A stretch of 64,000 nt of DNA, from contig NZ_CADFDK010000011.1 of NCBI RefSeq assembly GCF_902832885.1, positions 1-64,000 on the forward strand. The letters are read 5' to 3'. The translations under genes were made by a program, and so were the position numbers. Below the pieces are notes generated by a model. It saw only the letters and a list, made by a program, of their open reading frames with translations, was not told the DNA's origin and did not search any database. Below, in pieces: positions 24,921-34,742 of this stretch (position 1 is the first letter of the stretch; every line of letters begins with the position of its first letter). This stretch comes from Burkholderia seminalis DSM 23518 (lineage in GTDB: Bacteria; Pseudomonadota; Gammaproteobacteria; Burkholderiales; Burkholderiaceae).

Positions 24921-25129
24921 CTTCCCTCTTTATGGGAGCCCCGTCGCGGGCGAAGTTGGTGGGGGAAGCGGACTGGCGCCTGCCTGTCCGAAAGATTCAC
25001 CGAATTGCGATGGCGGGTTTCGTTTGCCGTCGCTGCTGTTCCAACCCAAGCAGCCGATTGGCTGACGGGACCAAGACTGACCGAATGCATCATGGTGGTG
25101 CATCCGGATTAAGTTGGGAAAGACAAACC

Positions 25130-25498
25130 ATGATCCAGACCGAATCTCGGCTCGAAGTAGCCGACAACACGGGTGCGCGTGAAGTCATGTGCATCAAGGT
25201 GCTCGGCGGCTCGAAGCGTCGTTATGCCGGCATTGGCGACATCATCAAGGTGACCGTCAAAGAGGCAACGCCGCGCGGGCGCGTGAAGAAAGGCGAAATT
25301 TACAACGCCGTGGTGGTCCGCACCGCCAAGGGCGTGCGCCGTCAAGACGGCTCGCTGATCAAGTTCGACGGCAACGCCGCTGTGCTTTTGAATAACAAGC
25401 TCGAGCCGATCGGCACCCGTATCTTCGGGCCGGTGACGCGTGAGCTGCGTAGCGAACGATTCATGAAGATCGTTTCGCTGGCGCCGGAAGTGCTGTAA
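25130..25498 (+). CDS. rplN: 50S ribosomal protein L14
   Basis: L14 contributes to inter-subunit bridges and is the RsfS target. I start at ATG 25130 ([19 protein letters not shown], 122 residues), the canonical L14 opening. The signature [19 protein letters not shown] and the end [11 protein letters not shown] are present. It is the first gene of the spc cluster and is preceded by the palindromic promoter region. Confidence 0.97.
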   Translation: MIQTESRLEVADNTGAREVMCIKVLGGSKRRYAGIGDIIKVTVKEATPRGRVKKGEIYNAVVVRTAKGVRRQDGSLIKFDGNAAVLLNNKLEPIGTRIFGPVTRELRSERFMKIVSLAPEVL

Positions 25499-25507
25499 GG
25501 AGTCGCG

Positions 25508-25816
25508 ATGAACAAGATTCGCAAAGGCGACGAAGTGATCGTCGTCACTGGCAAGGACAAGGGCAAGCGCGGCGTCGTGCTGGCTGTCGGTGCTGAGCAT
25601 GTGACGGTTGAGGGTATCAACCTCGTCAAGAAGCATGTGAAGCCGAACCCGATGAAGGGTACGACGGGTGGCGTGGAAGCGAAGACGATGCCCCTGCATA
25701 TTTCGAACGTCGCACTGGTCGACGCGAATGGCAAGGCGTCGCGTGTTGGCATCAAGGTCGAGGAAGGCAAGAAGGTTCGCTTCCTGAAGACGACCGGTGC
25801 CGTACTGAGCGCCTGA
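25508..25816 (+). CDS. rplX: 50S ribosomal protein L24
   Basis: L24 is an assembly-initiator protein of the 50S subunit. The 102 residues begin [22 protein letters not shown], a KOW motif, and include [16 protein letters not shown] precedes the ATG and rplE follows after 16 nt. Confidence 0.98.
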
Positions 25817-25832
25817 CGCAGCGGAGTAAAAA

Positions 25833-26372
25833 ATGGCTCGTTTTCAAGAGTTTTACAAAGAAAAGGTTGTGCCCGGCCTGATCGAGAAGTTCGGTTACAA
25901 GTCGGTCATGGAAGTGCCGCGCATCACCAAGATCACGCTGAACATGGGTCTTGGCGAAGCGATCGCTGACAAGAAGATCATCGAGAACGCCGTTGGCGAC
26001 CTCACGAAGATCGCCGGCCAGAAGCCGGTCGTCACGAAGGCACGCAAGGCAATCGCTGGCTTCAAGATCCGCCAGGGTTACCCGATCGGCGCGATGGTGA
26101 CGCTGCGTGGCCAGGCGATGTACGAATTCCTCGACCGTTTCGTGACCGTTGCCCTGCCCCGCGTGCGAGATTTCCGCGGTGTGTCGGGTCGTGCGTTCGA
26201 TGGCCGTGGCAACTACAACATCGGTGTGAAAGAGCAGATCATTTTCCCCGAAATCGACTACGACAAGATCGACGCACTGCGTGGGCTGAACATCAGCATC
26301 ACGACGACTGCGAAGACCGACGACGAAGCAAAGGCTCTGCTCGCCAGCTTCAAGTTCCCGTTCAGAAACTGA
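25833..26372 (+). CDS. rplE: 50S ribosomal protein L5
   Basis: L5 binds 5S rRNA and contacts P-site tRNA. The 179 residues contain [15 protein letters not shown], the [18 protein letters not shown] segment and [23 protein letters not shown], all L5 hallmarks. It is followed after 7 nt by rpsN. Confidence 0.98.
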   Translation: MARFQEFYKEKVVPGLIEKFGYKSVMEVPRITKITLNMGLGEAIADKKIIENAVGDLTKIAGQKPVVTKARKAIAGFKIRQGYPIGAMVTLRGQAMYEFLDRFVTVALPRVRDFRGVSGRAFDGRGNYNIGVKEQIIFPEIDYDKIDALRGLNISITTTAKTDDEAKALLASFKFPFRN

Positions 26373-26379
26373 GGTTACC

Positions 26380-26685
26380 GTGGCTAAACTGGCACTGATC
26401 GAACGTGAAAAGAAGCGCGCCCGCCTGGTCGCGAAGTTCGCAGCAAAGCGCGAAGCGCTGAAGGCGATCGTCGAAGACCAAAGCAAGTCGGAAGAAGAGC
26501 GCTACGAAGCACGCCTGGAGCTGCAGCAACTGCCCCGCAACGCAAACCCGACCCGCCAGCGTAACCGCTGCGCGATCACGGGCCGTCCGCGTGGCACGTT
26601 CCGTAAATTCGGCCTCGCGCGTAACAAGATTCGTGAAATCGCATTCCGTGGCGAGATTCCTGGCCTGACCAAGGCGAGCTGGTAA
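26380..26685 (+). CDS. rpsN: 30S ribosomal protein S14 (zinc-free type)
   Basis: S14 is a 30S head protein. The 101-residue product uses a GTG start at 26380 after GAGG. It is the long, C-minus form: the [21 protein letters not shown] segment lacks the two CxxC pairs of zinc-binding S14, so it needs no zinc. I see no zinc-type paralogue in the window. Confidence 0.97.
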   Translation: MAKLALIEREKKRARLVAKFAAKREALKAIVEDQSKSEEERYEARLELQQLPRNANPTRQRNRCAITGRPRGTFRKFGLARNKIREIAFRGEIPGLTKASW

Positions 26686-26699
26686 TAGGAGAAACGTAA

Positions 26700-27095
26700 A
26701 TGAGCATGAGTGATCCTATCGCCGATATGCTGACTCGCATCCGCAACGCGCAGATGGTCGAGAAGGTATCGGTTGCGATGCCCTCGTCGAAGGTCAAGGT
26801 TGCAATCGCGCAAGTCCTCAAGGACGAAGGTTATATCGACGATTTCGCCGTGAAGGCGGAAGGTGCGAAGTCCGAACTGAATATCGCGCTGAAGTACTAC
26901 GCAGGTCGCCCGGTCATCGAACGCCTCGAGCGCGTGTCGAAGCCTGGTCTGCGCGTGTACCGCGGCCGTAACGACATTCCGCAGGTCATGAACGGCCTCG
27001 GCGTGGCTATCGTGTCGACGCCGAAGGGCGTGATGACCGACCGCAAGGCGCGCGCTACCGGCGTCGGCGGCGAAGTCATCTGCTACGTCGCTTAA
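26700..27095 (+). CDS. rpsH: 30S ribosomal protein S8
   Basis: S8 is a primary 16S rRNA binder and, in E. coli, the translational repressor of the spc operon through a site at rplE. The 131 residues begin [18 protein letters not shown] and end [10 protein letters not shown], with [12 protein letters not shown] near 105. AGGAGAAACGTAA gives the ribosome site. Confidence 0.98.
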   Translation: MSMSDPIADMLTRIRNAQMVEKVSVAMPSSKVKVAIAQVLKDEGYIDDFAVKAEGAKSELNIALKYYAGRPVIERLERVSKPGLRVYRGRNDIPQVMNGLGVAIVSTPKGVMTDRKARATGVGGEVICYVA

Positions 27096-27113
27096 AGCCG
27101 AGGAGAGAGAAAC

Positions 27114-27644
27114 ATGTCTCGAGTAGGTAAGAGCCCGATCGCGCTGCAAGGCGCGGAAGTCAAGCTGGCCGACGGTGCTATCACCGTCAAGGGCCCGCTG
27201 GGCACCATCACGCAAGCGATCAATCCGCTCGTGAACGTGGCGAACAACGACGGCACGCTGAATCTGTCGCCGGTCGACGAAAGCCGCGAAGCAAATGCAC
27301 TGTCGGGCACGATGCGCGCGATCATCGCGAATGCCGTGCACGGCGTGACCAAGGGTTTCGAGCGCAAGCTGACGCTGGTTGGCGTCGGTTACCGTGCGCA
27401 AGCGCAAGGCGACAAGCTGAACCTGTCGCTGGGTTTCTCGCACCCGGTGGTGCACCAGATGCCGGAAGGCGTCAAGGCTGAAACCCCGACGCAAACCGAA
27501 ATCGTGATCAAGGGGATCAACAAGCAACAAGTCGGTCAAGTGGCTGCGGAAGTCCGCGGTTACCGTCCGCCGGAGCCCTACAAGGGCAAGGGCGTGCGTT
27601 ATGCCGACGAGGTTGTGATCCTCAAAGAAACGAAGAAGAAGTAA
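27114..27644 (+). CDS. rplF: 50S ribosomal protein L6
   Basis: L6 sits near the sarcin-ricin loop and L7/L12 base. The 176 residues have two similar alpha-beta domains. They start [16 protein letters not shown] and include the C-terminal RNA-contact segment [23 protein letters not shown] precedes the ATG. Confidence 0.98.
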   Translation: MSRVGKSPIALQGAEVKLADGAITVKGPLGTITQAINPLVNVANNDGTLNLSPVDESREANALSGTMRAIIANAVHGVTKGFERKLTLVGVGYRAQAQGDKLNLSLGFSHPVVHQMPEGVKAETPTQTEIVIKGINKQQVGQVAAEVRGYRPPEPYKGKGVRYADEVVILKETKKK

Positions 27645-27656
27645 GGGTGCGCAATC

Positions 27657-28022
27657 ATGGATAAGACTCAATCTCGCCTGCGCCGCGCTCGCCAGACGCG
27701 TATCAAGATCGCTGAGCTGCAGGTCGCGCGTCTCGCCGTGCATCGCACGAACACGCACATCTACGCTCAAGTGTTCTCGCCCTGCGGCACCAAGGTGCTC
27801 GCCAGCGCGTCGACGCTCGAAGCAGAAGTGCGCGCCGAACTGGCCGACAAGTCGGGCAAGGGCGGCAACGTGAATGCCGCGACGCTGATCGGCAAGCGTA
27901 TTGCCGAGAAGGCAAAGGCTGCCGGCATCGAATCCGTCGCCTTCGACCGCTCGGGCTTCCGCTACCACGGCCGCGTCAAGGCGCTGGCTGAGGCAGCTCG
28001 CGAAGCTGGGCTCAAGTTCTAA
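27657..28022 (+). CDS. rplR: 50S ribosomal protein L18
   Basis: L18 binds 5S rRNA together with L5 and L25. The 121 residues contain [28 protein letters not shown] and [24 protein letters not shown], the conserved L18 C-terminus. The N-terminus is basic. Confidence 0.98.
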
Positions 28023-28036
28023 GGAAGGAATTCGTC

Positions 28037-28555
28037 ATGGCAAAGATGCAAGCGAAAGTTCAGGCTGACGAGCGCGACGACGGCCTTCGCGAAAAGATGA
28101 TTTCGGTCAATCGCGTGACCAAGGTCGTGAAGGGTGGCCGTATTCTCGGCTTCGCCGCACTGACCGTGGTTGGCGACGGTGATGGCCGCATCGGTATGGG
28201 CAAGGGCAAGGCGAAGGAAGTGCCGGTCGCTGTCCAGAAGGCAATGGAACAAGCTCGCCGCAACATGTTCAAGGTGCCGCTCAAGAACGGCACGCTGCAA
28301 CACGAAGTGCACGGCAAGCACGGCGCATCGGCCGTCCTCCTCGCTCCGGCGAAGGCAGGTACGGGCGTGATCGCCGGCGGCCCGATGCGCGCAGTGTTCG
28401 ACGTGATGGGCGTTCAGAACGTCGTGGCGAAGAGCCACGGTTCGACGAACCCGTACAACCTCGTTCGCGCCACGCTGGACGGCCTGCGCAAGCAGTCCAC
28501 CCCGGCAGACATCGCGGCGAAGCGCGGCAAGTCCGTCGAAGAAATTTTGGGCTAA
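28037..28555 (+). CDS. rpsE: 30S ribosomal protein S5
   Basis: S5 acts in decoding fidelity and lines the mRNA entry site; mutations in it give spectinomycin resistance or ram phenotypes. The 172 residues contain [19 protein letters not shown] (spectinomycin loop, wild-type appearance) and [27 protein letters not shown] precedes the ATG. Confidence 0.98.
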
Positions 28556-28570
28556 GCCCGGGTGGTCACC

Positions 28571-28753
28571 ATGTCTGAAAAAACTGTCAAGGTTCAGCTC
28601 GTTAAGAGCCTGATCGGGACCCGCGAATCGCACCGCGCGACCGTGCGTGGTCTGGGCCTGCGCCGACTCAATTCGGTCAGCGAGCTCCAGGACACGCCGG
28701 CGGTCCGCGGCATGATCAACAAGGTCTCGTACCTCGTTAAGGTCATCGCGTAA
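28571..28753 (+). CDS. rpmD: 50S ribosomal protein L30
   Basis: L30 is a small 50S protein. I start at ATG 28571 ([16 protein letters not shown], 60 residues); the in-frame GTG upstream adds three residues not seen in the family. The conserved [19 protein letters not shown] is complete. It sits between rpsE and rplO as in all spc operons. Confidence 0.96.
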
Positions 28754-28779
28754 GCGGCCCTACGGATCAAGGAGTTGAT

Positions 28780-29214
28780 ATGGAATTGAATAACCTGAAG
28801 CCGGCCGCTGGCGCCAAGCACGCCAAGCGTCGCGTCGGTCGTGGCATCGGTTCGGGCCTCGGCAAGACGGCTGGCCGTGGTCACAAGGGTCAGAAATCGC
28901 GTTCGGGCGGCTTCCACAAAGTCGGTTTCGAAGGCGGTCAGATGCCGCTGCAACGTCGTCTGCCGAAGCGCGGCTTCACGTCGCTGACGAAGGAATTCGT
29001 CGGTGAAGTGCGCCTGGGCGACCTCGAGAAGCTGCCGGTCGACGAGATCGATCTGCTCGCACTGAAGCAAGCCGGCCTGGTCGGCGAGCTGACGAAGAGC
29101 GCAAAGATCATCGCGACGGGCGAACTGAAGCGCAAGATCGTCGTGAAGGGTCTCGGTGCCACCAAGGGTGCGCGCGCTGCGATCGAAGCGGCCGGCGGTT
29201 CGTTCGCCGAGTGA
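28780..29214 (+). CDS. rplO: 50S ribosomal protein L15
   Basis: L15 is a late-assembly 50S protein. The 144 residues begin [22 protein letters not shown] and carry the glycine-rich basic loop [24 protein letters not shown] is well placed. It precedes secY by 42 nt. Confidence 0.98.
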   Translation: MELNNLKPAAGAKHAKRRVGRGIGSGLGKTAGRGHKGQKSRSGGFHKVGFEGGQMPLQRRLPKRGFTSLTKEFVGEVRLGDLEKLPVDEIDLLALKQAGLVGELTKSAKIIATGELKRKIVVKGLGATKGARAAIEAAGGSFAE

Positions 29215-29256
29215 CACGCGTAGCGCGTCGTCACTTGCATTCATCGGAGAAGGTAC

Positions 29257-30606
29257 TTGGCTAACAGCCCGAGTCTTGCAAAACCCGGTCGAAGCACGGC
29301 GAAATTCGGCGATCTGCGTCGGCGAGCGATGTTCCTGCTCCTGGCGCTGATCGTCTATCGCATCGGCGCGCACATTCCCGTGCCGGGCATCGATCCGGAT
29401 CAACTGGCTAAGCTGTTCCAGAGCCAGGCGGGCGGCATCCTGGGCATGTTCAACATGTTCTCGGGTGGCGCGCTTTCCCGCTTCACGATCTTTGCGCTGG
29501 GGATCATGCCGTACATTTCGGCGTCGATCATCATGCAGTTGCTGGCGATCGTATCGCCGCAGCTCGAGGCGCTGAAGAAGGAAGGGCAGGCAGGGCAACG
29601 GAAGATCACGCAGTACACGCGGTATTTCACCGTGGTGCTCGCGACCTTCCAGGCGTTCGGTATCGCGGCCGCGCTGGAAAACCAGCCGGGCCTCGTCACC
29701 GACCCCGGCATGCTGTTCCGTCTGACGACGGTCGTGACGCTGGTTACCGGTACGATGTTCCTGATGTGGCTCGGCGAGCAGATTACCGAGCGTGGTCTGG
29801 GCAACGGTATCTCGATCATCATCTTCGGCGGGATCGCAGCAGGGTTCCCGAATGCCGTGGGTGGGTTGTTCGAGCTGGTGCGTACGGGTTCGATGAGCAT
29901 CATTTCGGCGATCATCATCGTCGTTCTGATCGCCGCGGTGACTTACCTGGTCGTGTTCATCGAACGCGGTCAGCGCAAGATCCTCGTGAACTACGCGAAG
30001 CGCCAGGTCGGCAACAAGATCTACGGTGGGCAGTCGTCGCATCTGCCGCTGAAGTTGAACATGTCGGGCGTGATTCCGCCGATCTTTGCATCGTCGATCA
30101 TCCTGTTCCCGGCGACGATTCTCGGCTGGTTCAGTACCGGTCAGCCGACGGGAAGCTGGATTTCCAATACGTTGCATAACGTAGCGGAAGCGCTGAAGCC
30201 GGGCCAGCCGGTCTATGTGCTGCTGTACACGCTGGCGATCGTGTTTTTCTGCTTCTTCTACACCGCACTGGTGTTCAACAGCAGGGAAACCGCGGACAAC
30301 CTGAAGAAGAGCGGCGCGTTTGTTCCGGGCATCCGTCCGGGCGATCAGACCGCACGATATATCGACCGCATCCTCACGCGTCTGACGCTGGCCGGTGCGA
30401 TCTACATCGTCTTCGTGTGTCTGCTGCCGGAATTTCTGGTGCTGCGCTGGAACGTGCCGTTTTATTTTGGTGGAACGTCGCTGCTGATCATTGTCGTCGT
30501 CACGATGGACTTTATGGCGCAGGTGCAGTCGTACGTTATGTCGCAACAGTATGAGTCTCTGCTCAAGAAGGCGAACTTCAAGGGCGGCAACATCCCGATG
30601 CGTTAA
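29257..30606 (+). CDS. secY: Preprotein translocase subunit SecY
   Basis: SecY is the pore of the SecYEG channel. The 449 residues form ten hydrophobic segments. Typical stretches are [13 protein letters not shown] (TM1 end), [23 protein letters not shown] (plug/TM2) and the cytoplasmic loop [22 protein letters not shown]. The start is TTG at 29257, fixed by GGAGAAGG a few nt upstream and by the family N-terminus ([11 protein letters not shown]). SecE, its partner, is encoded at 270-650. Confidence 0.98.
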   Translation: MANSPSLAKPGRSTAKFGDLRRRAMFLLLALIVYRIGAHIPVPGIDPDQLAKLFQSQAGGILGMFNMFSGGALSRFTIFALGIMPYISASIIMQLLAIVSPQLEALKKEGQAGQRKITQYTRYFTVVLATFQAFGIAAALENQPGLVTDPGMLFRLTTVVTLVTGTMFLMWLGEQITERGLGNGISIIIFGGIAAGFPNAVGGLFELVRTGSMSIISAIIIVVLIAAVTYLVVFIERGQRKILVNYAKRQVGNKIYGGQSSHLPLKLNMSGVIPPIFASSIILFPATILGWFSTGQPTGSWISNTLHNVAEALKPGQPVYVLLYTLAIVFFCFFYTALVFNSRETADNLKKSGAFVPGIRPGDQTARYIDRILTRLTLAGAIYIVFVCLLPEFLVLRWNVPFYFGGTSLLIIVVVTMDFMAQVQSYVMSQQYESLLKKANFKGGNIPMR

Positions 30607-30611
30607 GGACT

Positions 30612-30830
30612 ATGGCCAAAGACGATGTAATCCAGATGCAGGGAGAGGTGATTGAAAACCTCCCGAATGCGACCTTCCGTGTGAAGCTGGAAAACGGCCA
30701 TGTCGTATTGGGACATATTTCCGGGAAGATGCGGATGCACTACATCCGTATCCTGCCGGGCGACAAGGTGACGGTTGAGTTGACGCCTTACGATCTGTCT
30801 CGTGCGCGGATCGTGTTCCGGGCGAAGTGA
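30612..30830 (+). CDS. infA: Translation initiation factor IF-1
   Basis: IF-1 blocks the A site during initiation. The 72 residues are a single S1-type OB fold: [20 protein letters not shown], then [22 protein letters not shown] and the LSRARIVFR end. It lies between secY and rpmJ as in many betaproteobacteria and gram-positives. AAGGACT precedes the ATG, only 5 nt after the secY stop. Confidence 0.98.
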   Translation: MAKDDVIQMQGEVIENLPNATFRVKLENGHVVLGHISGKMRMHYIRILPGDKVTVELTPYDLSRARIVFRAK

Positions 30831-30850
30831 TTTGAAAAAAGGGTATTATC

Positions 30851-30967
30851 ATGAAAGTGATGGCATCGGTTAAGCGCATTTGCCGCAATTGCAAGATCAT
30901 CAAGCGCAAAGGCGTCGTTCGCGTGATCTGCAGCTCGGATCCGCGCCACAAGCAGCGCCAAGGCTGA
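30851..30967 (+). CDS. rpmJ: 50S ribosomal protein L36 (zinc type)
   Basis: This very short gene of 38 codons encodes [20 protein letters not shown] and so on. It keeps the CxxC...C...H zinc ribbon: two cysteines in ICRNCK, then a third cysteine and the histidine in VICSSDPRH. This is the zinc-binding L36 form. It sits between infA and rpsM, the standard position. Confidence 0.96.
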
Positions 30968-31005
30968 CCGCGCGTTTGTTTGCGCTTTTTGTTTGAGGAA
31001 AAACA

Positions 31006-31371
31006 ATGGCTCGTATCGCAGGGGTTAACATCCCGAATCACCAGCACACCGAGATCGGCCTGACGGCTATCTTTGGTGTCGGCCGCACCCGTTCGCGCAG
31101 CATCTGCGTGGCAGCTGGCGTCGATTTTTCGAAGAAGGTCAAGGATCTGACCGACGCAGACCTGGAAAAGCTGCGTGAAGAAGTGGGCAAGTTTGTCGTC
31201 GAAGGCGATCTGCGCCGTGAAGTGACGATGAACATCAAGCGCCTGATGGACCTCGGTTGCTACCGTGGCGTCCGTCATCGCAAGGGCCTGCCGATGCGCG
31301 GTCAGCGTACGCGTACGAACGCACGTACCCGTAAGGGTCCGCGTCGTGCAGCGCAAGCGCTGAAGAAGTAA
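31006..31371 (+). CDS. rpsM: 30S ribosomal protein S13
   Basis: S13 forms head-to-50S bridges and touches P-site tRNA. The 121 residues include [31 protein letters not shown] and the basic C-terminal tail [29 protein letters not shown] precedes the ATG. In E. coli it opens the S4-controlled alpha operon. Confidence 0.98.
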   Translation: MARIAGVNIPNHQHTEIGLTAIFGVGRTRSRSICVAAGVDFSKKVKDLTDADLEKLREEVGKFVVEGDLRREVTMNIKRLMDLGCYRGVRHRKGLPMRGQRTRTNARTRKGPRRAAQALKK

Positions 31372-31399
31372 GCGGAACTGACAGTTACAGGAAAACGTA

Positions 31400-31801
31400 A
31401 TGGCTAAGGCTTCGAACACCGCGGCGCAACGCGTTCGCAAGAAGGTTAAGAAGAACGTCGCTGAAGGCGTGGTTCACGTTCACGCGTCGTTCAACAATAC
31501 GATCATCACGATCACCGATCGCCAAGGCAACGCTCTGGCATGGGCGACGTCGGGCGGTCAGGGCTTCAAGGGCTCGCGCAAATCGACGCCGTTCGCTGCT
31601 CAGGTCGCAGCCGAGTCGGCTGGCCGCGTCGCGATGGAATACGGCGTGAAGAATCTGGAAGTGCGGATCAAGGGCCCGGGCCCGGGTCGCGAGTCGGCAG
31701 TGCGCGCACTGCACGGCCTCGGCATCAAGATCACCGCGATTTCGGACGTCACCCCGATTCCGCACAACGGCTGCCGTCCGCCGAAGCGTCGTCGTATCTA
31801 A
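31400..31801 (+). CDS. rpsK: 30S ribosomal protein S11
   Basis: S11 lies on the 30S platform near the Shine-Dalgarno helix. The 133 residues include [21 protein letters not shown] and end in [18 protein letters not shown], the conserved C-terminus. A two-hairpin region with a terminator-like T tract follows before rpsD. Confidence 0.98.
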
Positions 31802-31827
31802 GGATGTGCTGGCACGTTCGTGCTAGC

Positions 31828-31870
31828 GCATTGCCTGTCGCCGCTCAGCGTCGACGGGCGTTGCTTTTTT
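31828..31870 (+). terminator. Terminator-like hairpin between rpsK and rpsD
   Basis: GCATTGCCTGTCG (31828-31840) pairs with CGACGGGCGTTGC (31852-31864) with one mismatch and two wobbles, followed directly by TTTTTT (31865-31870). A second wobble-rich hairpin precedes it (about 31804-31830). Being inside the alpha operon, it probably attenuates rather than ends transcription. Confidence 0.7.
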
Positions 31871-31955
31871 GATTGACTAAGCCCACCGTTCGCCCCAAAG
31901 GGAGCGGACTAGCGCGGATTTCGGTTCGCGTGACTGATTGATAAAGGAATGCAAA

Positions 31956-32579
31956 GTGGCACGTTATATCGGCCCCAAAGCCAAGCTGTCCCGCCGTGAA
32001 GGCACCGACCTGTTCCTGAAGAGCGCACGCCGCTCGCTCGCCGACAAGTGCAAGCTCGACAGCAAGCCGGGCCAGCACGGCCGTACCTCGGGCGCACGTA
32101 CGTCCGACTACGGTACGCAGCTGCGTGAAAAGCAGAAGGTCAAGCGCATCTACGGCGTGCTGGAGCGTCAGTTCCGCCGCTACTTCGCTGAAGCCGACCG
32201 CCGCAAGGGCAACACGGGTGAAAACCTGCTGCAACTGCTCGAGTCGCGCCTCGACAACGTCGTGTATCGCATGGGCTTCGGCTCGACCCGCGCTGAAGCG
32301 CGTCAGCTGGTGAGCCACAAGTCGATCACCGTGAACGGCGTCGTCGCAAACGTCCCGTCGCAGCAAGTGAAGGCAGGTGACGTCGTCGCGATCCGCGAAA
32401 AGGCGAAGAAGCAAGCGCGTATCGTCGAAGCGCTGTCGCTGGCCGAGCAAGGCGGCATGCCGAGCTGGGTTGCAGTCGATGCGAAGAAGTTCGAAGGCAC
32501 GTTCAAGCAAATGCCGGAACGCGCCGAGATCGCAGGCGACATCAACGAAAGCCTGATCGTCGAATTGTATTCGCGTTAA
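31956..32579 (+). CDS. rpsD: 30S ribosomal protein S4
   Basis: S4 nucleates 30S assembly, takes part in rRNA antitermination and represses the alpha operon in E. coli. The start is GTG at 31956 ([16 protein letters not shown], 207 residues) after AAGGAATGCAAA. An in-frame TTG 18 nt upstream is not S4-like. The S4-type RNA-binding domain ([23 protein letters not shown]) is at about 96-118. This long type lacks an N-terminal CxxC zinc site. Confidence 0.97.
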
Positions 32580-32703
32580 TCCGATTGACGGCCGAGGTAC
32601 CCCGATTGCGTTGCGCAAGGAAGGGCCTCGGCTGTTTATTTTCTGGTTGTTACCGGTCAGCCTTATCGGTGTAACGAGCCGAGGGTATTGAAAAGGAAAA
32701 CCC

Positions 32704-33681
32704 ATGCAAACCAGTTTGCTGAAACCCAAGATCATCGCCGTGGAATCGCTGGGCGAGAACCACGCGCGGGTGGTCATGGAACCGTTCGAACGCGGTTACG
32801 GCCATACCTTGGGCAATGCGCTTCGCCGCGTGCTGCTGTCGTCGATGGTTGGCTACGCGCCGACCGAAGTCACGATCGCAGGCGTGGTGCACGAGTACTC
32901 GACGCTGGACGGCGTGCAGGAAGACGTCGTCAACCTGCTGCTGAACCTGAAGGGCGTGGTGTTCAAGCTGCATAACCGTGACGAAGTGACGGTTACGCTG
33001 CGCAAGGAAGGTGAAGGCGTTGTCACGGCCGGCGATATCGAACTGGCCCACGATTGCGAAGTCATAAACCCGAATCACGTGATTGCGCACCTGTCGAAGG
33101 GCGGCAAGCTCGACGTTCAGATCAAGATCGAAAAGGGTCGCGGCTATGTGCCCGGCAACGTCCGTCGTTATGGCGAAGACACGGCCAAGATCATCGGCCG
33201 CATCGTCCTCGACGCATCGTTCTCGCCGGTTCGCCGCGTGAGCTACGCGGTCGAAAGCGCACGTGTCGAGCAGCGTACCGACCTCGACAAGCTCGTGATG
33301 AACATCGAGACGAGCGGCGTGATCACGCCGGAAGAAGCGATCCGTCAATCGGCCCGCATCCTGGTCGACCAGCTGTCCGTGTTCGCGGCGCTGGAAGGCA
33401 CGGAAACGGCAGCCGAAGCACCGTCGCGCGCGCCGCAGATCGACCCGATCCTGCTGCGTCCGGTGGACGATCTCGAGCTGACGGTTCGTTCGGCGAACTG
33501 CCTGAAGGCCGAGAACATCTACTACATCGGCGACCTGATCCAGCGCACGGAAAACGAGCTGCTGAAGACGCCGAACCTCGGTCGCAAGTCGCTCAACGAG
33601 ATCAAGGAAGTGCTCGCTTCGCGCGGTCTCACGCTGGGCATGAAGCTCGAGAACTGGCCGCCGGCTGGTCTCGACAAGTAA
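32704..33681 (+). CDS. rpoA: DNA-directed RNA polymerase subunit alpha
   Basis: Alpha dimerises to start polymerase assembly, and its C-terminal domain binds UP elements and activators. The 325 residues have the N-terminal domain ([22 protein letters not shown], about 26-47) and, after a proline/alanine linker near 240, the CTD with [23 protein letters not shown] and the [13 protein letters not shown] helix. GGAAAACCC precedes the ATG. A strong terminator-like hairpin follows 24 nt after the stop and before rplQ. Confidence 0.99.
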
Positions 33682-33705
33682 GCCCGGTTGTTGCTGTAGT
33701 TGGCA

Positions 33706-33747
33706 AAGATGCGGATTTTCCTTTAAAATCCGCATCTTGCTTTTTTT
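33706..33747 (+). terminator. Strong intrinsic terminator between rpoA and rplQ
   Basis: AAGATGCGGATTTT (33706-33719... one bulged A at the base) pairs with AAAATCCGCATCTT around CCTT, then GC and TTTTTTT (33741-33747). The 14-bp uninterrupted stem is among the best terminators in the window, yet it lies inside the classical rpoA-rplQ unit. Confidence 0.85.
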
Positions 33748-33818
33748 CGCTACCGGCCCGTGCACCCTCGGGGTGCGATAGAAGAGCTGGATCAAAACTT
33801 TGAATCAAGGAAACTGAA

Positions 33819-34214
33819 ATGCGCCATCGTCATGGTCTGCGGAAACTGAACCGCACGAGCAGCCACCGTCTGGCTATGCTCCGTAACATGTCCAACTCGC
33901 TGATCGAGCACGAAGTCATCAAGACGACGCTGCCGAAGGCGAAGGAACTCCGTAAAGTCGTCGAGCCGCTGATCACGCTCGGCAAGAAGCCGTCGCTGGC
34001 AAACCGTCGCCTGGCGTTCAACCGCCTGCGCGATCGTGACTCGGTGGCGAAGCTGTTCGACGTGCTCGGTCCGCGTTTCGCGAACCGTCCGGGCGGCTAC
34101 CTGCGCGTGCTGAAGTTCGGCTTCCGCGTGGGCGACAACGCACCGATGGCACTGGTCGAACTGCTCGACCGTCCGGAAGTCGACGAAACGGAAAACGTGC
34201 AAGAAGCCGAGTAA
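33819..34214 (+). CDS. rplQ: 50S ribosomal protein L17
   Basis: L17 lies near the exit tunnel. The 131 residues begin [24 protein letters not shown] and include the [25 protein letters not shown] segment. AAGGAAAC precedes the ATG. Because a strong terminator separates it from rpoA, it needs either read-through or a promoter in the 137-nt gap; I see no clear hexamer pair there. Confidence 0.98.
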   Translation: MRHRHGLRKLNRTSSHRLAMLRNMSNSLIEHEVIKTTLPKAKELRKVVEPLITLGKKPSLANRRLAFNRLRDRDSVAKLFDVLGPRFANRPGGYLRVLKFGFRVGDNAPMALVELLDRPEVDETENVQEAE

Positions 34215-34240
34215 GCTTCCGGTACGCCGCAGTATCTGAA

Positions 34241-34269
34241 AAGGGCCGAGCAATTGCTTGGCCCTTTTT
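34241..34269 (+). terminator. Terminator after rplQ
   Basis: AAGGGCCGAGCAA (34241-34253) pairs with TTGCTTGGCCCTT (34254-34266) with one wobble; the centre opens to form the loop. A T run follows (34265-34269). It closes the ribosomal-protein superoperon. Confidence 0.88.
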
Positions 34270-34415
34270 GTTTTCGAGATGCCGGCTGCGATCGATTGTC
34301 GCAGGCCGGCGCCGGCAGCATTGCGCGGGCTGCGCTACGATACGGGCAGCCGACGCGATCCGAGGACAGGCAATCCGCGCCGGCCGGAGCCGGTAGACCA
34401 GCCAGGAGGGCGCGG

Positions 34416-34742
34416 ATGATAGTGGTGCTGATGCTGACGACGGTGCCCGATGCGGCGACGGCCGCGGCGCTGTCCGATGGCGCGCTCGACGCGCGGCTGG
34501 CCGCATGCGTGTCGGAGCTCGGCGCGATCAAGTCGCGCTATCACTGGCAGGGCAAGGTCGAAACGGCCGACGAGATCCAGTTGCTGTTCAAGACGAGCCC
34601 CGTGCGGGCGCTCGAACTGGAGCGATTTATTCTCGCGCATCATCCGTACGAGACGCCCGAAATCGTCTCGTGGCAAACGACGGCGTCGGCCGCGTATGGC
34701 CAGTGGGTGACCAGCGAAACTCAACGTCTATTTCATGTTTAA
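34416..34742 (+). CDS. cutA: Divalent-cation tolerance protein CutA
   Basis: CutA proteins are small trimeric ferredoxin-like proteins linked genetically to copper tolerance; their biochemical role is still unclear. I start at ATG 34416 after AGGAGGG, giving 108 residues. Diagnostic segments are VLMLTTVPD, AACVSELGAIKSRYHWQGKVE and the C-terminal HPYETPEIVSWQTT. The stop overlaps the dsbD start by 8 nt. The cutA-dsbD pairing recurs in proteobacteria, including E. coli, and suggests a joint role in envelope metal and thiol balance. Confidence 0.96.
   Translation: MIVVLMLTTVPDAATAAALSDGALDARLAACVSELGAIKSRYHWQGKVETADEIQLLFKTSPVRALELERFILAHHPYETPEIVSWQTTASAAYGQWVTSETQRLFHV

Larger units (their letters stand above)
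24821..25129 (+). promoter_or_regulatory. rpsQ-rplN intergenic region (309 nt): spc promoter and long leader
   Basis: There is no gene here. The left third holds a promoter with a perfect TATAAT (24909-24914) and candidate -35 TTGCGT (24887-24892, 16-nt spacer). The -10 lies inside a perfect palindrome (24894-24920). From a start near 24921 the leader to rplN would be about 210 nt. It is GC-rich with G tracts (GTTGGTGGGGGAAG) and has no tRNA fold that I could find. An in-frame open stretch upstream of rplN (from 24932) is not L14-like. Confidence 0.6.

Noticed and set aside
24932-25129. N-terminal extension of rplN
   Set aside because: L14 begins at [15 protein letters not shown] in the family. 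The upstream codons are not conserved-looking and follow the promoter as leader.
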